From NCBI GenBank assembly GCA_031370485.1, contig JANMQK010000181.1, forward strand, positions 1 to 11,302: a DNA stretch of 11,302 bases, in the 5' to 3' direction. The notes beneath the pieces are model-generated. The model saw only the letters and a list, made by a program, of their open reading frames with translations, was not told the origin of the DNA and ran no database searches. Source of the stretch: JANMQK01 sp031370485. Lineage in GTDB: Bacteria > Acidobacteriota > Polarisedimenticolia > Gp22-AA2. Of the stretch, positions 1 to 6,472 are shown piece by piece. Each line of letters starts with the position of its first letter. The stretch's first letter is position 1. The translations under genes were made by a program, and so were the position numbers.

Positions 1-17
1 GGTCGAGCAGCTCGACC
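1..17. repeat. Inverted repeat at the window edge
   Basis: GGTCGAG (1-7) and CTCGACC (11-17) are perfect 7-bp arms around CAG. The repeat lies exactly at the edge and replaces the residues expected just before the MiaA P-loop. A fold-back or assembly-end artefact is the likeliest reading; a genuine coding palindrome is possible. Confidence 0.45.
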
Positions 18-911
18 GCGGTGGGGAAGAGCGAATTCGCGCTCCTGGCCTGCGAACGGCTCGGGGGGGAGATTGTCAGCGTCGATTCGATGCAGATCTA
101 CCGCGGCCTCGATCGCGGCACCGCCAAGCCCTCACGGGAGACGCGGGCGCGGGTGGCGCACCATGCGATCGACCTGGCCGATCCCGGCCAGGACTTCTCG
201 ATGGGCGATTTCGTCCGGGCCGCCGAAGCCGCCGTACTTGACATCCGGGGACGCGGGCGGCTGCCGGTGCTGGTCGGCGGGACCGGTCTCTACCTGCGCG
301 GGTTGCTCAAGGGAATCATCGACGCACCGCGCCGCCACGAGGGGGTGCGGGAGCGGCTCAGGGAGACGGCAAAGCGGCTCGGCGCCGATCATCTGCACCG
401 CATCCTGGTGCGGGTGGATCCAGGAGCCGCGCGGCGCCTGCCGCCAAACGACCTCCAGAGGGTGGTGCGGGCGCTCGAGGTGTTCTTCACCTCCCGGCGC
501 CCGCTGTCGGAGCGGATCGAGGCGTCCCCCTTCGGGGCCGATCGCTATCGCGCGGTCAAGATCGGGCTGAGCATGGAGCGCGATTCTCTCTGCCGTCTGA
601 TCGACGCGCGCGTGGATGCGTTTTTCGCCGCGGGTCTCGTCGAGGAGGTCCGGGCGCTGTTCGCCGCGGGACACCCGCCCGCGGCCAACGCGTTCAAGGC
701 CATCGGCTACCGTGAGGTCGCGGCGTACCTCCGGGGCGAGACGACGGTCGATGAGGCGAAATCACTCACCCGCATGAACACGCGGCGCTATGCCAAGAGG
801 CAGATGACCTGGTTCCGCCGGGAGGATGGGATCCGCTGGTTCGAGATCGACCCTTCGCGCGCGGACCGGTTCGCGGCGCTGCTTTCACACGTGGAGCACG
901 CATGGGACTGA
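3..911 (+). CDS. miaA: tRNA dimethylallyltransferase MiaA (5'-truncated by window edge)
   Basis: MiaA transfers the dimethylallyl group of DMAPP to N6 of A37 in tRNAs that read U-starting codons, giving i6A in the cytoplasm. The frame is open to the left edge, so the true start lies outside. The GTG at 21 falls inside the P-loop (TAVGKS) and is not a start. Counting from that GTG, family blocks appear in order: DSMQIYRGLDRGTAKP (about 22-37, tRNA and catalytic Asp region), HHAIDL with FSMGDF, VGGTGLYLRGLL (about 86-97), NDLQRVVRALEV, AFKAIGYREV and the C-terminal RRYAKRQMTWFRR. Probably only 10-20 residues are missing. The first codons read Ser-Ser-Ser-Ser-Thr where the family has a hydrophobic strand and Gly-Pro-Thr, and they lie in a terminal inverted repeat, so an edge artefact is possible. 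The gene overlaps the next one by 10 bp, implying co-transcription. Identity is near certain. Confidence 0.96.
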   Translation, partial: SSSSTAVGKSEFALLACERLGGEIVSVDSMQIYRGLDRGTAKPSRETRARVAHHAIDLADPGQDFSMGDFVRAAEAAVLDIRGRGRLPVLVGGTGLYLRGLLKGIIDAPRRHEGVRERLRETAKRLGADHLHRILVRVDPGAARRLPPNDLQRVVRALEVFFTSRRPLSERIEASPFGADRYRAVKIGLSMERDSLCRLIDARVDAFFAAGLVEEVRALFAAGHPPAANAFKAIGYREVAAYLRGETTVDEAKSLTRMNTRRYAKRQMTWFRREDGIRWFEIDPSRADRFAALLSHVEHAWD

Positions 912-1507
912 CGCTGGCCAACCAGATGACCATCATCCGGATGGTCATGATCCCGCTTCTGATCACCCTGGTGCTCTCGAACCATCCGGCCTGGGCCCTC
1001 GGGGTGTTTGTCGTGGCCGGACTCACCGACGCGCTGGACGGCATCATCGCGCGGCGCTACCGCCAGAGCTCGCATCTCGGGGCATTTCTCGACCCCATGG
1101 CGGACAAACTGCTGCTGACTGCCTGCTTCATCGTGCTGTCGATACCGGATCACCCGCAGTCGATCCCCGATTTCGCCATCACCAACCACATTCCGATCTT
1201 CCTGACCATCGTGACAATCAGCCGGGACGTGTTCATCGTGATCGTCGCCCTGGTGATGCATCTCGCCGCGGGCGTGACCCGCTTCACGCCCACCTCCCTC
1301 GGGAAAATGACGACCGCGATCCAGATCATCACGATCGGTGTCGTCCTCCTCCTGAACGCCATTCATGTGGCGGCGCCGGAGGCGGTGATTGCCTTTTCGT
1401 GGCTGACGCTCGCGATGACCCTCGCCTCGGGGCTGCACTACATCTACTATTCGGCGCTGCTTTCGGGGTCGGACGAAGCCGCGCGGCCAGCTTCGCGCAA
1501 GCGCTGA
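902..1507 (+). CDS. CDP-alcohol phosphatidyltransferase family membrane protein (PgsA-like)
   Basis: This 201-residue integral membrane enzyme should displace CMP from a CDP-linked lipid (typically CDP-diacylglycerol) with an alcohol such as glycerol-3-phosphate, the committed step to acidic phospholipids. The full superfamily signature D-x2-D-G-x2-A-R-x8-G-x3-D-x3-D is present: D43, D46, G47, A50, R51, G60, D64 and D68. These aspartates bind the metals and the CDP moiety. About six hydrophobic segments surround it, and a conserved LGKMTTAIQ stretch lies near residue 133. The ATG at 902 lies inside the end of miaA and has GGAG at 893-896, five bases upstream. Length suits PgsA, but the second conserved block reads SRDV rather than the G/A-R-E-x of textbook PgsA. 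A different acceptor alcohol or a PgsA-like subfamily is therefore possible. Superfamily is certain, substrate is not. Confidence 0.88.
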   Translation: MGLTLANQMTIIRMVMIPLLITLVLSNHPAWALGVFVVAGLTDALDGIIARRYRQSSHLGAFLDPMADKLLLTACFIVLSIPDHPQSIPDFAITNHIPIFLTIVTISRDVFIVIVALVMHLAAGVTRFTPTSLGKMTTAIQIITIGVVLLLNAIHVAAPEAVIAFSWLTLAMTLASGLHYIYYSALLSGSDEAARPASRKR

Positions 1508-2971
1508 TCAGCCCGGCAGCCGGCGGTGCCAGAGGTAGAAGACGGGGATGCCGGTGAGGACGATCAGGAGTCCCGGCCAGGTGTAGGCGGGCTTCTCGAT
1601 CAGGAGATCGATGAGGATGGCCCCCGCGAGCAGGATGTAAAGCGCCGGGAGCGCCGGGTACCCCCACATCCTGTAAGGGCGCGGAGCGTGCGGCTGTGTC
1701 CGCCTCAGGCGGAACACGGCCGCAACGGTCAGGAGATAGAAGAGCAGGGCCGCGAAGATGATGTAGTCGAGCAGGTTCCCGTAGGTCCCGGAGAGCGTGA
1801 GGAGGGCGGCCCAGACTCCCTGCAACGCGAGTCCCCATGCCGGGACGGCGTGCCGGCTGAGGACACCGGCCCGGCGGAAGAAGAGCCCGTCGCGCGCCAT
1901 CGCGTAGTAGAGCCTCGGCCCCGCGAGCACGAGCGCGTTGTTGCAGCCGAAGGTCGAGATCATCACGAACACCGCCATGACGAGGGCGCCGGGTGGGCCG
2001 AGAAGGACCTGGATCGCGGCGGTGCCGACCCGGTCGTCGGAAGCCGCCTGGATGCCCCGGGCGGCCAGGTCGGCGCCGTCGGGAGTCCCCTGGAGCGGCA
2101 GCAGCGACAGGTACGCGACGTTGGCGAGGCAGTAGAGCAGGGTCACGATCACGGTCCCCAGCACGAGGCTGCGGGGCAGGGTGCGGTGTGGCTCCTTGAT
2201 CTCCTCCCCTGCGAAGGCGATGTTGTTCCAGGCGTCGGAGGAGAAAAGCGAGCCGACCATCGCGGCGCCGAACAGAGCCAGGAACGGCAGGCCGAACGGC
2301 ACCGTGCCCCCCCCGAAAAAGCGGTCCCCCTCGAAATTCGCGGCGTACGCCTGCGGGTCGAAGTGCCCGAAAAAGGGGAGCAGGGCGATCAGTCCGAGCG
2401 CCGCGATCTTCGTGCCTGTGAATACGTTCTGAACCCACTTGGCGGTCTTGACGCCGCGTGTGTTGATGAAGGTGAGCGCGGCGATCACGAGGATGGCCAC
2501 GACCCGCTGCGAGGTGATCGACAGGTCGAATCCTCCGTTCCCGCTCCCGTCGCCGCCGATGACGATCGGCACGAGCCGGGTCTGGGCCGACACCCAGGGG
2601 ACCAGGACACCGAGGAACTTGGCGAACGCCACCGCCACGGCCGCGATCGTCCCGGTCTGGATGACCAGGAAGAGGGTCCAGCCATAGACGAATCCGGTGA
2701 GCGGGCCGAAGGCCTCGCGCAGGTAGACATACTGGCCGCCGGCGCGCGGGTACATCGCGGCCAGCTCTCCCGAGGCGAGCGCCGCCATGATCGTCAGCGC
2801 CCCGGTCGCCACCCAGACGAGAAGAAGTGTCGCGGGCGAGCCAACCTGCCGGGCGATGTCCGCCGACACGATGAAGATGCCGGACCCGATCATCGACCCC
2901 ACCACGACCATGGTGGCGTCGAAGACCGACAGCTCGCGGACGAACGAGGTCGGGCCCCCCTCGTGCCTCAT
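1508..2971 (-). CDS. APC-superfamily amino acid permease
   Basis: A 487-residue, about 12-span inner-membrane transporter of the amino acid/polyamine/organocation superfamily. The first helix carries the unwound substrate-binding signature GSMIGSGIF (25-33) followed by IVSADIA. The second segment ends in SGELAAMYPRAGGQYVYLREAFG (broken here by eye at about 68-89), a hallmark of this family, and YGWTLFLV follows. Length is normal. It is the last gene of the operon: its ATG overlaps the stop of the small-subunit gene in an ATGA, with GAGGA about nine bases upstream inside that gene. Its stop directly abuts the stop of the convergent phosphatidyltransferase gene. Substrate specificity cannot be read from sequence. 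Being translated with an NSS symporter suggests amino-acid uptake or exchange. The family call is very secure. Confidence 0.93.
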   Translation of the reverse strand: MRHEGGPTSFVRELSVFDATMVVVGSMIGSGIFIVSADIARQVGSPATLLLVWVATGALTIMAALASGELAAMYPRAGGQYVYLREAFGPLTGFVYGWTLFLVIQTGTIAAVAVAFAKFLGVLVPWVSAQTRLVPIVIGGDGSGNGGFDLSITSQRVVAILVIAALTFINTRGVKTAKWVQNVFTGTKIAALGLIALLPFFGHFDPQAYAANFEGDRFFGGGTVPFGLPFLALFGAAMVGSLFSSDAWNNIAFAGEEIKEPHRTLPRSLVLGTVIVTLLYCLANVAYLSLLPLQGTPDGADLAARGIQAASDDRVGTAAIQVLLGPPGALVMAVFVMISTFGCNNALVLAGPRLYYAMARDGLFFRRAGVLSRHAVPAWGLALQGVWAALLTLSGTYGNLLDYIIFAALLFYLLTVAAVFRLRRTQPHAPRPYRMWGYPALPALYILLAGAILIDLLIEKPAYTWPGLLIVLTGIPVFYLWHRRLPG

Positions 2972-3102
2972 CGCTTGCGTTCCTCGGTCTTCAGGAGCTT
3001 GTAGAAGCAGTAAAGGGTCACGCCGATGATCCCTCCCCAGGCCAGAACCATGAAGACGACCCCGCCGGCGGTCAGGCCGGTCACGGCTCCTGCGGCGGTC
3101 AT
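2968..3102 (-). CDS. MetS-like small subunit of NSS amino acid transporter (44 aa, single TM)
   Basis: This is a small gene of 44 codons plus stop. The product has a short N-terminus, one hydrophobic span (about residues 13-34, with an AWGGIIG core and CFYKLLK end) and a basic tail TEERKR. A tiny single-span protein encoded directly after an NSS symporter matches the MetS (methionine/alanine importer small subunit) group, known from Corynebacterium glutamicum MetPS, where the small subunit is needed for transport by the large one. Both ends are ATGA overlaps: its ATG overlaps the NSS stop and its TGA overlaps the permease ATG. This indicates translational coupling and near-equimolar production. 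The upstream AGAGGG is a weak ribosome site. The family is inferred from topology and context plus the WGG motif; the gene itself is well supported. Confidence 0.85.
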   Translation of the reverse strand: MTAAGAVTGLTAGGVVFMVLAWGGIIGVTLYCFYKLLKTEERKR

Positions 3103-4679
3103 CGCGCCCTCTTGTGGTGCTTGCGGCGGCGCCAGGCGACCGCCACGAGCGTCATGAAGCCGGCCATGATGAACACGAGCATCGCCCGCGCCCACAGGAT
3201 CACCGGCCGATCCGCCGTGGCGACTCCTTCCATCAGGAGCGTCCGCTTCGCGTCCTGCACCGTCCAGAACCCCAGGAGGAATAGCAGGTACAGCGGCGTG
3301 ACGTATTTGATGACGTAGTAGAAGATCCGCGGGACGCGGATATCGGCGCCGCGGGTGATCTCGGCCCACGCCTTGTCCATTCCGAAGACCCAGGCGAACA
3401 GGATGGTCTCGATGAGGGCGAAGACCGCCAGGCCGAAGGTCCCGGCCCAGAAGTCCATCTCGCCGGAGAACGCCCTGAGGAAGATTACCGGCTGGATGAA
3501 CAGGACGACGGCGATCGCGAGCGCGGCGGTCGCGCGGCGGCGCGTCATCCCGAACTCCTCCTGGAGGAAGGCCATGATCGGCTGGCCCATCGCCACCGAC
3601 GAGGTGATGCCGGCGAAGAACAGCAGCCCGAACCAGAGCCCGCCGAAGAGGTGCCCCATGGGAATCTTCTGGAAGATGATCGGCATCGACTGGAACCCGA
3701 GATCGTACGGGCCGGCGGCGGCGATGCTCTGGGTCTCGGTGAGCCCGAAGAAGGCGACCGCCACCGGGATGGCGATGCAGCCGCCGAGCAGGACCTCGGC
3801 GAACTCGTTGGTCATCGCCGTGGTCAGCCCGGCGAGCGCCAGATCCTGATTGCGCTTGAGGTAGCTCGCGTAGCACTGTATCGAGCCCATCCCGACGCTC
3901 AGGGTGAAGAAGATCTGACCGGCCGCGGCCAGCCAGGTCCCGCTCTGGGACAGTTGCGAAAAGTCGGGATTCCAGAGATACGCCAGACCCGCGGTCACGT
4001 TCCAGTCGGGATGGGCCGGGTCGGGGGCGCCGAGCGTCAGCACCCGCCCCACCAGCACGACGGCGAACAGGAACAGGAGCGGCATGGCGATCTTGCCGAG
4101 CCGCTCGATGCCCCCGGATATGCCGCGGTAGAGGATGAAGATGTTCAGCGCCAGGGTGATGATAAGGAAGACGTAGGCGGTCTCGAATCCCCCCGGGAAG
4201 TACTCGCTGCTCGTGAACCCCTGGAAGGAGCTCAGGAACCGACCCATCTCGGCACGCGATGTGATGCCAAAATACTTTCCGCTGGCCGAGAAGAGGCTGT
4301 AGGCCATCGTCCAGGACTCAACACAGGTGTAGTAGACAAGGACCACGAAGCAGTTGAAGAGCCCGATGACCCCGAGGTACTTGGCCCCGGGCCAGCGGGA
4401 GAGCGCCTGGAACATCCCGGGGCTGCTTCCGTGGCCGTGCTGGCTGCCGCCGTGCCGCCCGATGGCCCATTCGACCCACATGAGCGGAACGCCGAGCAGG
4501 AGGAAGGCCACGAAATACGGGATCATGAACGCGCCGCCGCCGTGGCGCGCTGCCTGGACCGGAAAGCGCAGGAAGTTGCCGAGGCCGATCGCGTTCCCGG
4601 CCATGGCCAGGATCAGCCCCAGGCGCGACGCCCAAGCTTCGCGCGGAAGCGCGAGCGGATCGGAGTGTGGCTCGGTCAT
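3099..4679 (-). CDS. Sodium-dependent amino acid transporter, NSS (SLC6/LeuT) family, large subunit
   Basis: A 526-residue, about 12-span Na+/amino-acid symporter in the inner membrane. The TM1 block AMAGNAIGLGNFLRFP (about 25-40) is almost identical to LeuT as I recall it. By by-eye alignment LeuT N27 = N35, Y108 = Y117 (YYTCVESW), F253/T254/S256 = F258/T259/S261, N286 = N291, E290 = E295 and T354/S355 = T359/S360, so both sodium sites and the amino-acid carboxylate contacts are intact. A glutamate at the E290 position marks chloride-independent bacterial members. Two pocket positions differ (LeuT F259 and I359 are M264 and M364), which may tune side-chain preference. The substrate is probably a small or aliphatic neutral amino acid. 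It is the first gene of a three-gene operon. The ATG at 4679 has no visible Shine-Dalgarno site but is overlapped by an upstream 10-codon ORF. Confidence 0.95.
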   Translation of the reverse strand: MTEPHSDPLALPREAWASRLGLILAMAGNAIGLGNFLRFPVQAARHGGGAFMIPYFVAFLLLGVPLMWVEWAIGRHGGSQHGHGSSPGMFQALSRWPGAKYLGVIGLFNCFVVLVYYTCVESWTMAYSLFSASGKYFGITSRAEMGRFLSSFQGFTSSEYFPGGFETAYVFLIITLALNIFILYRGISGGIERLGKIAMPLLFLFAVVLVGRVLTLGAPDPAHPDWNVTAGLAYLWNPDFSQLSQSGTWLAAAGQIFFTLSVGMGSIQCYASYLKRNQDLALAGLTTAMTNEFAEVLLGGCIAIPVAVAFFGLTETQSIAAAGPYDLGFQSMPIIFQKIPMGHLFGGLWFGLLFFAGITSSVAMGQPIMAFLQEEFGMTRRRATAALAIAVVLFIQPVIFLRAFSGEMDFWAGTFGLAVFALIETILFAWVFGMDKAWAEITRGADIRVPRIFYYVIKYVTPLYLLFLLGFWTVQDAKRTLLMEGVATADRPVILWARAMLVFIMAGFMTLVAVAWRRRKHHKRAR

Positions 4680-4708
4680 CGCCGGTGAGTGGAGTCCACG
4701 CGGGACAT
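4676..4708 (-). CDS. Possible 10-codon leader ORF upstream of the NSS gene
   Basis: ATG at 4708-4706 opens a frame encoding MSRVDSTHRR that ends in TGA at 4678-4676, overlapping the NSS ATG (4679-4677) as ATGA. The predicted transcription start (near 4713) is only about five bases upstream, so it would be read almost leaderless. It might deliver ribosomes to the NSS start, which lacks its own Shine-Dalgarno site. Chance occurrence is possible. The ATG sits in the palindrome GACATGTC (4704-4711). Confidence 0.25.
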   Translation of the reverse strand: MSRVDSTHRR

Positions 4709-4719
4709 GTCGGGCCGGG

Positions 4720-4749
4720 ATTATTAACGTGCGGCGCGGCGGGTGTCAA
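4720..4749 (-). promoter_or_regulatory. Sigma70-type promoter of the transporter operon
   Basis: On the minus strand, TTGACA (4749-4744, a perfect -35) and AATAAT (4725-4720, five of six -10 bases) are separated by 18 bp, in the 86-bp gap between the kinase stop and the NSS start. The AT-rich TTAATAAT stands out sharply from the GC-rich surroundings. The predicted start point is near 4713. It marks the kinase and the transporters as separate transcription units. Confidence 0.75.
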
Positions 4750-4765
4750 GCGCCACGCCCGGCGC

Positions 4766-6340
4766 TCAGTCCTTCCAGGTCAGCTCGGCGCTGATCCTCG
4801 CGAAGGTGCCGCTATAGTCGACCGGCAGCTGGAAGCGGGCGGTCGCCCCGGGAGCGAGAATGGCCGGCTCGAGGGAGGTCTCCGCCCTCGCCGCGGTGCT
4901 GCCATCTTCGAGCAGGATGGTGACACGCACGCGGGCCTGGCTGGCGACCGTCTGGCCGGTGTTCTTGACCTCGCCCATGATGTTCAACCGGCCGTCGGGC
5001 AGGATCTCGTGGTCGTTGTTGACGAAGGTGAGTTGAGCCCGGCTCTTCTCCTCGACGCGCTGGCGAAGCCAGCCGGCGACCGGGCCGGCGGCCCCCTCGC
5101 GCCGGAAGCCCTGCCGGTTGGTCGGGGCGGGCTCGGGAATCCCCTGGGCACCGGCGCTCCCTGCGGAGGCGGCCTGGCTGTTCCCCGGCTGCCGCGAAGC
5201 GACCCCGCCCGTCGCGGGTTCCCCCGCGCTCTCGGCCCGTGCCTCGCGCGCGGTGGTCAACCGCCGCCACAACCCGGCGGTCAGCATGGCGCCGAGCACG
5301 AGCAGGAGGAGAAGCGGCAGCCAGGAAATGGATCGGCCGCCAGCGTCCGGCTGGACCTCCGGTCCGGGCTGGGTGAAGGGACGCGCTCTGGCCGGCCCGG
5401 CTCCTCCCTTGGGATGCGCCGGCCGCGCCGCCCGGGGAGGCGGCGCGTCGGCGGCGGCGTTCAGGGAGCCGCCCGCCCGGACCGTGCCGACGGCCCGCTC
5501 CAGCTCGCGCAGGAGGGCGTCATAGTCCTGGAACCGTTCGCCGGGGCGCTTGGCCATCATCCTCTGGATGGCGGCCGCGATCAGGAATGGGACGGCGGGA
5601 TTCACGGCGCGCGGCGAACGCAGGGGCTCGTTGATGTGCTTGATCACCATGGCGACGGCCGTTGGTGCGTCGAACGGGAGCTTCCCGGTGACCAGCTGGT
5701 AGAAGGTGGCGCCGAGCGAATAGATGTCGGAGCGCGCGTCGAGCTCGCCCCCCTGGGCCTGCTCGGGGGAGATGTAGCCCGGCGACCCGAGCACTTCGCC
5801 GGTGGCCGTGAGCTGGGTGTCGGAACGGGCCGCCTTGGCAAGGCCGAAGTCGGTGATCTTGAGAGTGCCGTCCTCGGTGAGCATCAGGTTGCTGGGCTTG
5901 ATGTCGCGGTGAATCAGCCCCTTCTGCGCCGCATGCTGCAGCCCCCGCGCGGTCTGCACGATGTACCCCGATGCCTCCAGCGGGTCGAGGGGCCCCCTCT
6001 CCTTCACGAGCGATTCGAGCGACTTGCCGCGGATCAGTTCCATGGCGAAGAAGGGGATCGGGCCGTCCTGTCCGATGCTGTAGATCTGCGTGATGTTGGG
6101 GTGGTTGAGCGCGGCGGCGGACTGCGCCTCCCGCTTGAACCGCGCCACGAATTCAGGGTCGGCCGCGAGCGAGGGGAGCAGTGTCTTGAGCGCGACCTGG
6201 CGCTGCAGCGCCTCGTCGAGGGCGCGGTAGACCTTTCCCATGCCCCCCGCGCCGATCATCTCTTCGACGCGATACGCCCCGAATCGCTTGGTGGTCAATC
6301 TTCGAGGGTCTGTCGCCGCTTCAGGGGTCTCGTCAGCCAT
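4766..6340 (-). CDS. Transmembrane Ser/Thr protein kinase (PknB type) with C-terminal FxLYD-like domain
   Basis: A 524-residue Hanks-type kinase. The cytoplasmic catalytic domain spans about 23-283: glycine loop GAGGMGKVY (30-38), ATP lysine K52, helix-C glutamate E71, catalytic loop HRDIKPSN (144-151), DFG (164-166), several Ser/Thr in the activation loop, then SPGYISPEQ in place of the APE block. All catalytic residues are present, so it should be active. A Pro/Ala-rich linker (about 290-335) precedes one membrane span (about 340-357). A second low-complexity linker leads to an outside domain (about 435-524) with the pattern LNIMGEVKNTG, alternating strands and LAPGATARFQLP, typical of FxLYD/CARDB-like beta-sandwiches. 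This suggests envelope sensing by the external domain. The ATG at 6340 is the only start between an in-frame stop and the glycine loop. It has no close Shine-Dalgarno, but GAGGAG lies 27 bases upstream across a hairpin. It has its own promoter. Confidence 0.93.
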   Translation of the reverse strand: MADETPEAATDPRRLTTKRFGAYRVEEMIGAGGMGKVYRALDEALQRQVALKTLLPSLAADPEFVARFKREAQSAAALNHPNITQIYSIGQDGPIPFFAMELIRGKSLESLVKERGPLDPLEASGYIVQTARGLQHAAQKGLIHRDIKPSNLMLTEDGTLKITDFGLAKAARSDTQLTATGEVLGSPGYISPEQAQGGELDARSDIYSLGATFYQLVTGKLPFDAPTAVAMVIKHINEPLRSPRAVNPAVPFLIAAAIQRMMAKRPGERFQDYDALLRELERAVGTVRAGGSLNAAADAPPPRAARPAHPKGGAGPARARPFTQPGPEVQPDAGGRSISWLPLLLLLVLGAMLTAGLWRRLTTAREARAESAGEPATGGVASRQPGNSQAASAGSAGAQGIPEPAPTNRQGFRREGAAGPVAGWLRQRVEEKSRAQLTFVNNDHEILPDGRLNIMGEVKNTGQTVASQARVRVTILLEDGSTAARAETSLEPAILAPGATARFQLPVDYSGTFARISAELTWKD

Positions 6341-6347
6341 GCCGAGT

Positions 6348-6400
6348 CCGGGAAGCTGCCCGGCACTCTCCTCGCGTAGGCGATGACGGAAGTGTCATCG
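6348..6400 (-). promoter_or_regulatory. Structured leader of the kinase gene (two hairpins flanking GAGGAG)
   Basis: Two perfect inverted repeats lie between the predicted promoter and the kinase ATG. CGATGAC/GTCATCG (6381-6387 and 6394-6400) has a 6-base loop. CCGGG/CCCGG (6348-6352 and 6359-6363) also has a 6-base loop. Between them is GAGGAG (6373-6368). The linear distance from GAGGAG to the ATG is 27 bases, but looping out the second hairpin shortens it to about 11, close to normal ribosome-site spacing. The repeats are direct observation; the function is inference. Confidence 0.45.
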
Positions 6401-6419
6401 CAGGGATTGCCCTCTGAAC

Positions 6420-6447
6420 AATTTATGGGTGGCGCGCACAAAGTCAA
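6420..6447 (-). promoter_or_regulatory. Probable promoter of the kinase gene
   Basis: On the minus strand TTGACT (6447-6442) and TAAATT (6425-6420) are 16 bp apart, in the 132-bp gap upstream of the kinase. Five of six -35 and four of six -10 bases match the sigma70 consensus. The AT-rich patch CATAAATTG contrasts with the surroundings. The predicted start point is near 6413, giving a leader of about 70 bases. Confidence 0.5.
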
Positions 6448-6467
6448 CGGAAGGGGGGGAACCGTTG
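6445..6467. repeat. Inverted repeat overlapping the kinase -35 box (possible operator)
   Basis: CAACGG (6445-6450) and CCGTTG (6462-6467) are perfect 6-bp arms around an 11-base centre that contains a run of seven G. The left arm shares bases with the -35 hexamer. It lies just past the stop of the upstream J-domain gene but has no T-tract in the minus direction, so an operator fits at least as well as a terminator. Confidence 0.3.
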
Positions 6468-6472
6468 CGGGG

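Noticed and set aside
21..23. GTG at 21 as the miaA start
   Set aside because: It encodes the Val in the P-loop AVGKS. Starting there would remove the nucleotide-binding loop.
1526..3004. Long plus-strand open frame (492 codons) opposite the APC permease
   Set aside because: Its translation is rich in Arg, Gly, Glu, Asp and His with no fold signature and mirrors the permease codons. It is a high-GC antisense artefact.
2968..3876. 302-codon minus-strand frame whose tail contains the small subunit
   Set aside because: Everything upstream of the ATG at 3102 is an off-frame reading of the NSS gene. Only the last 44 codons have membrane-protein character and correct ATGA junctions.
4667..6379. 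Long plus-strand open frame (570 codons) opposite the kinase
   Set aside because: The minus strand encodes an intact kinase with every catalytic motif. The plus frame is low-complexity Gly/Arg/Ala and lacks a recognisable domain.
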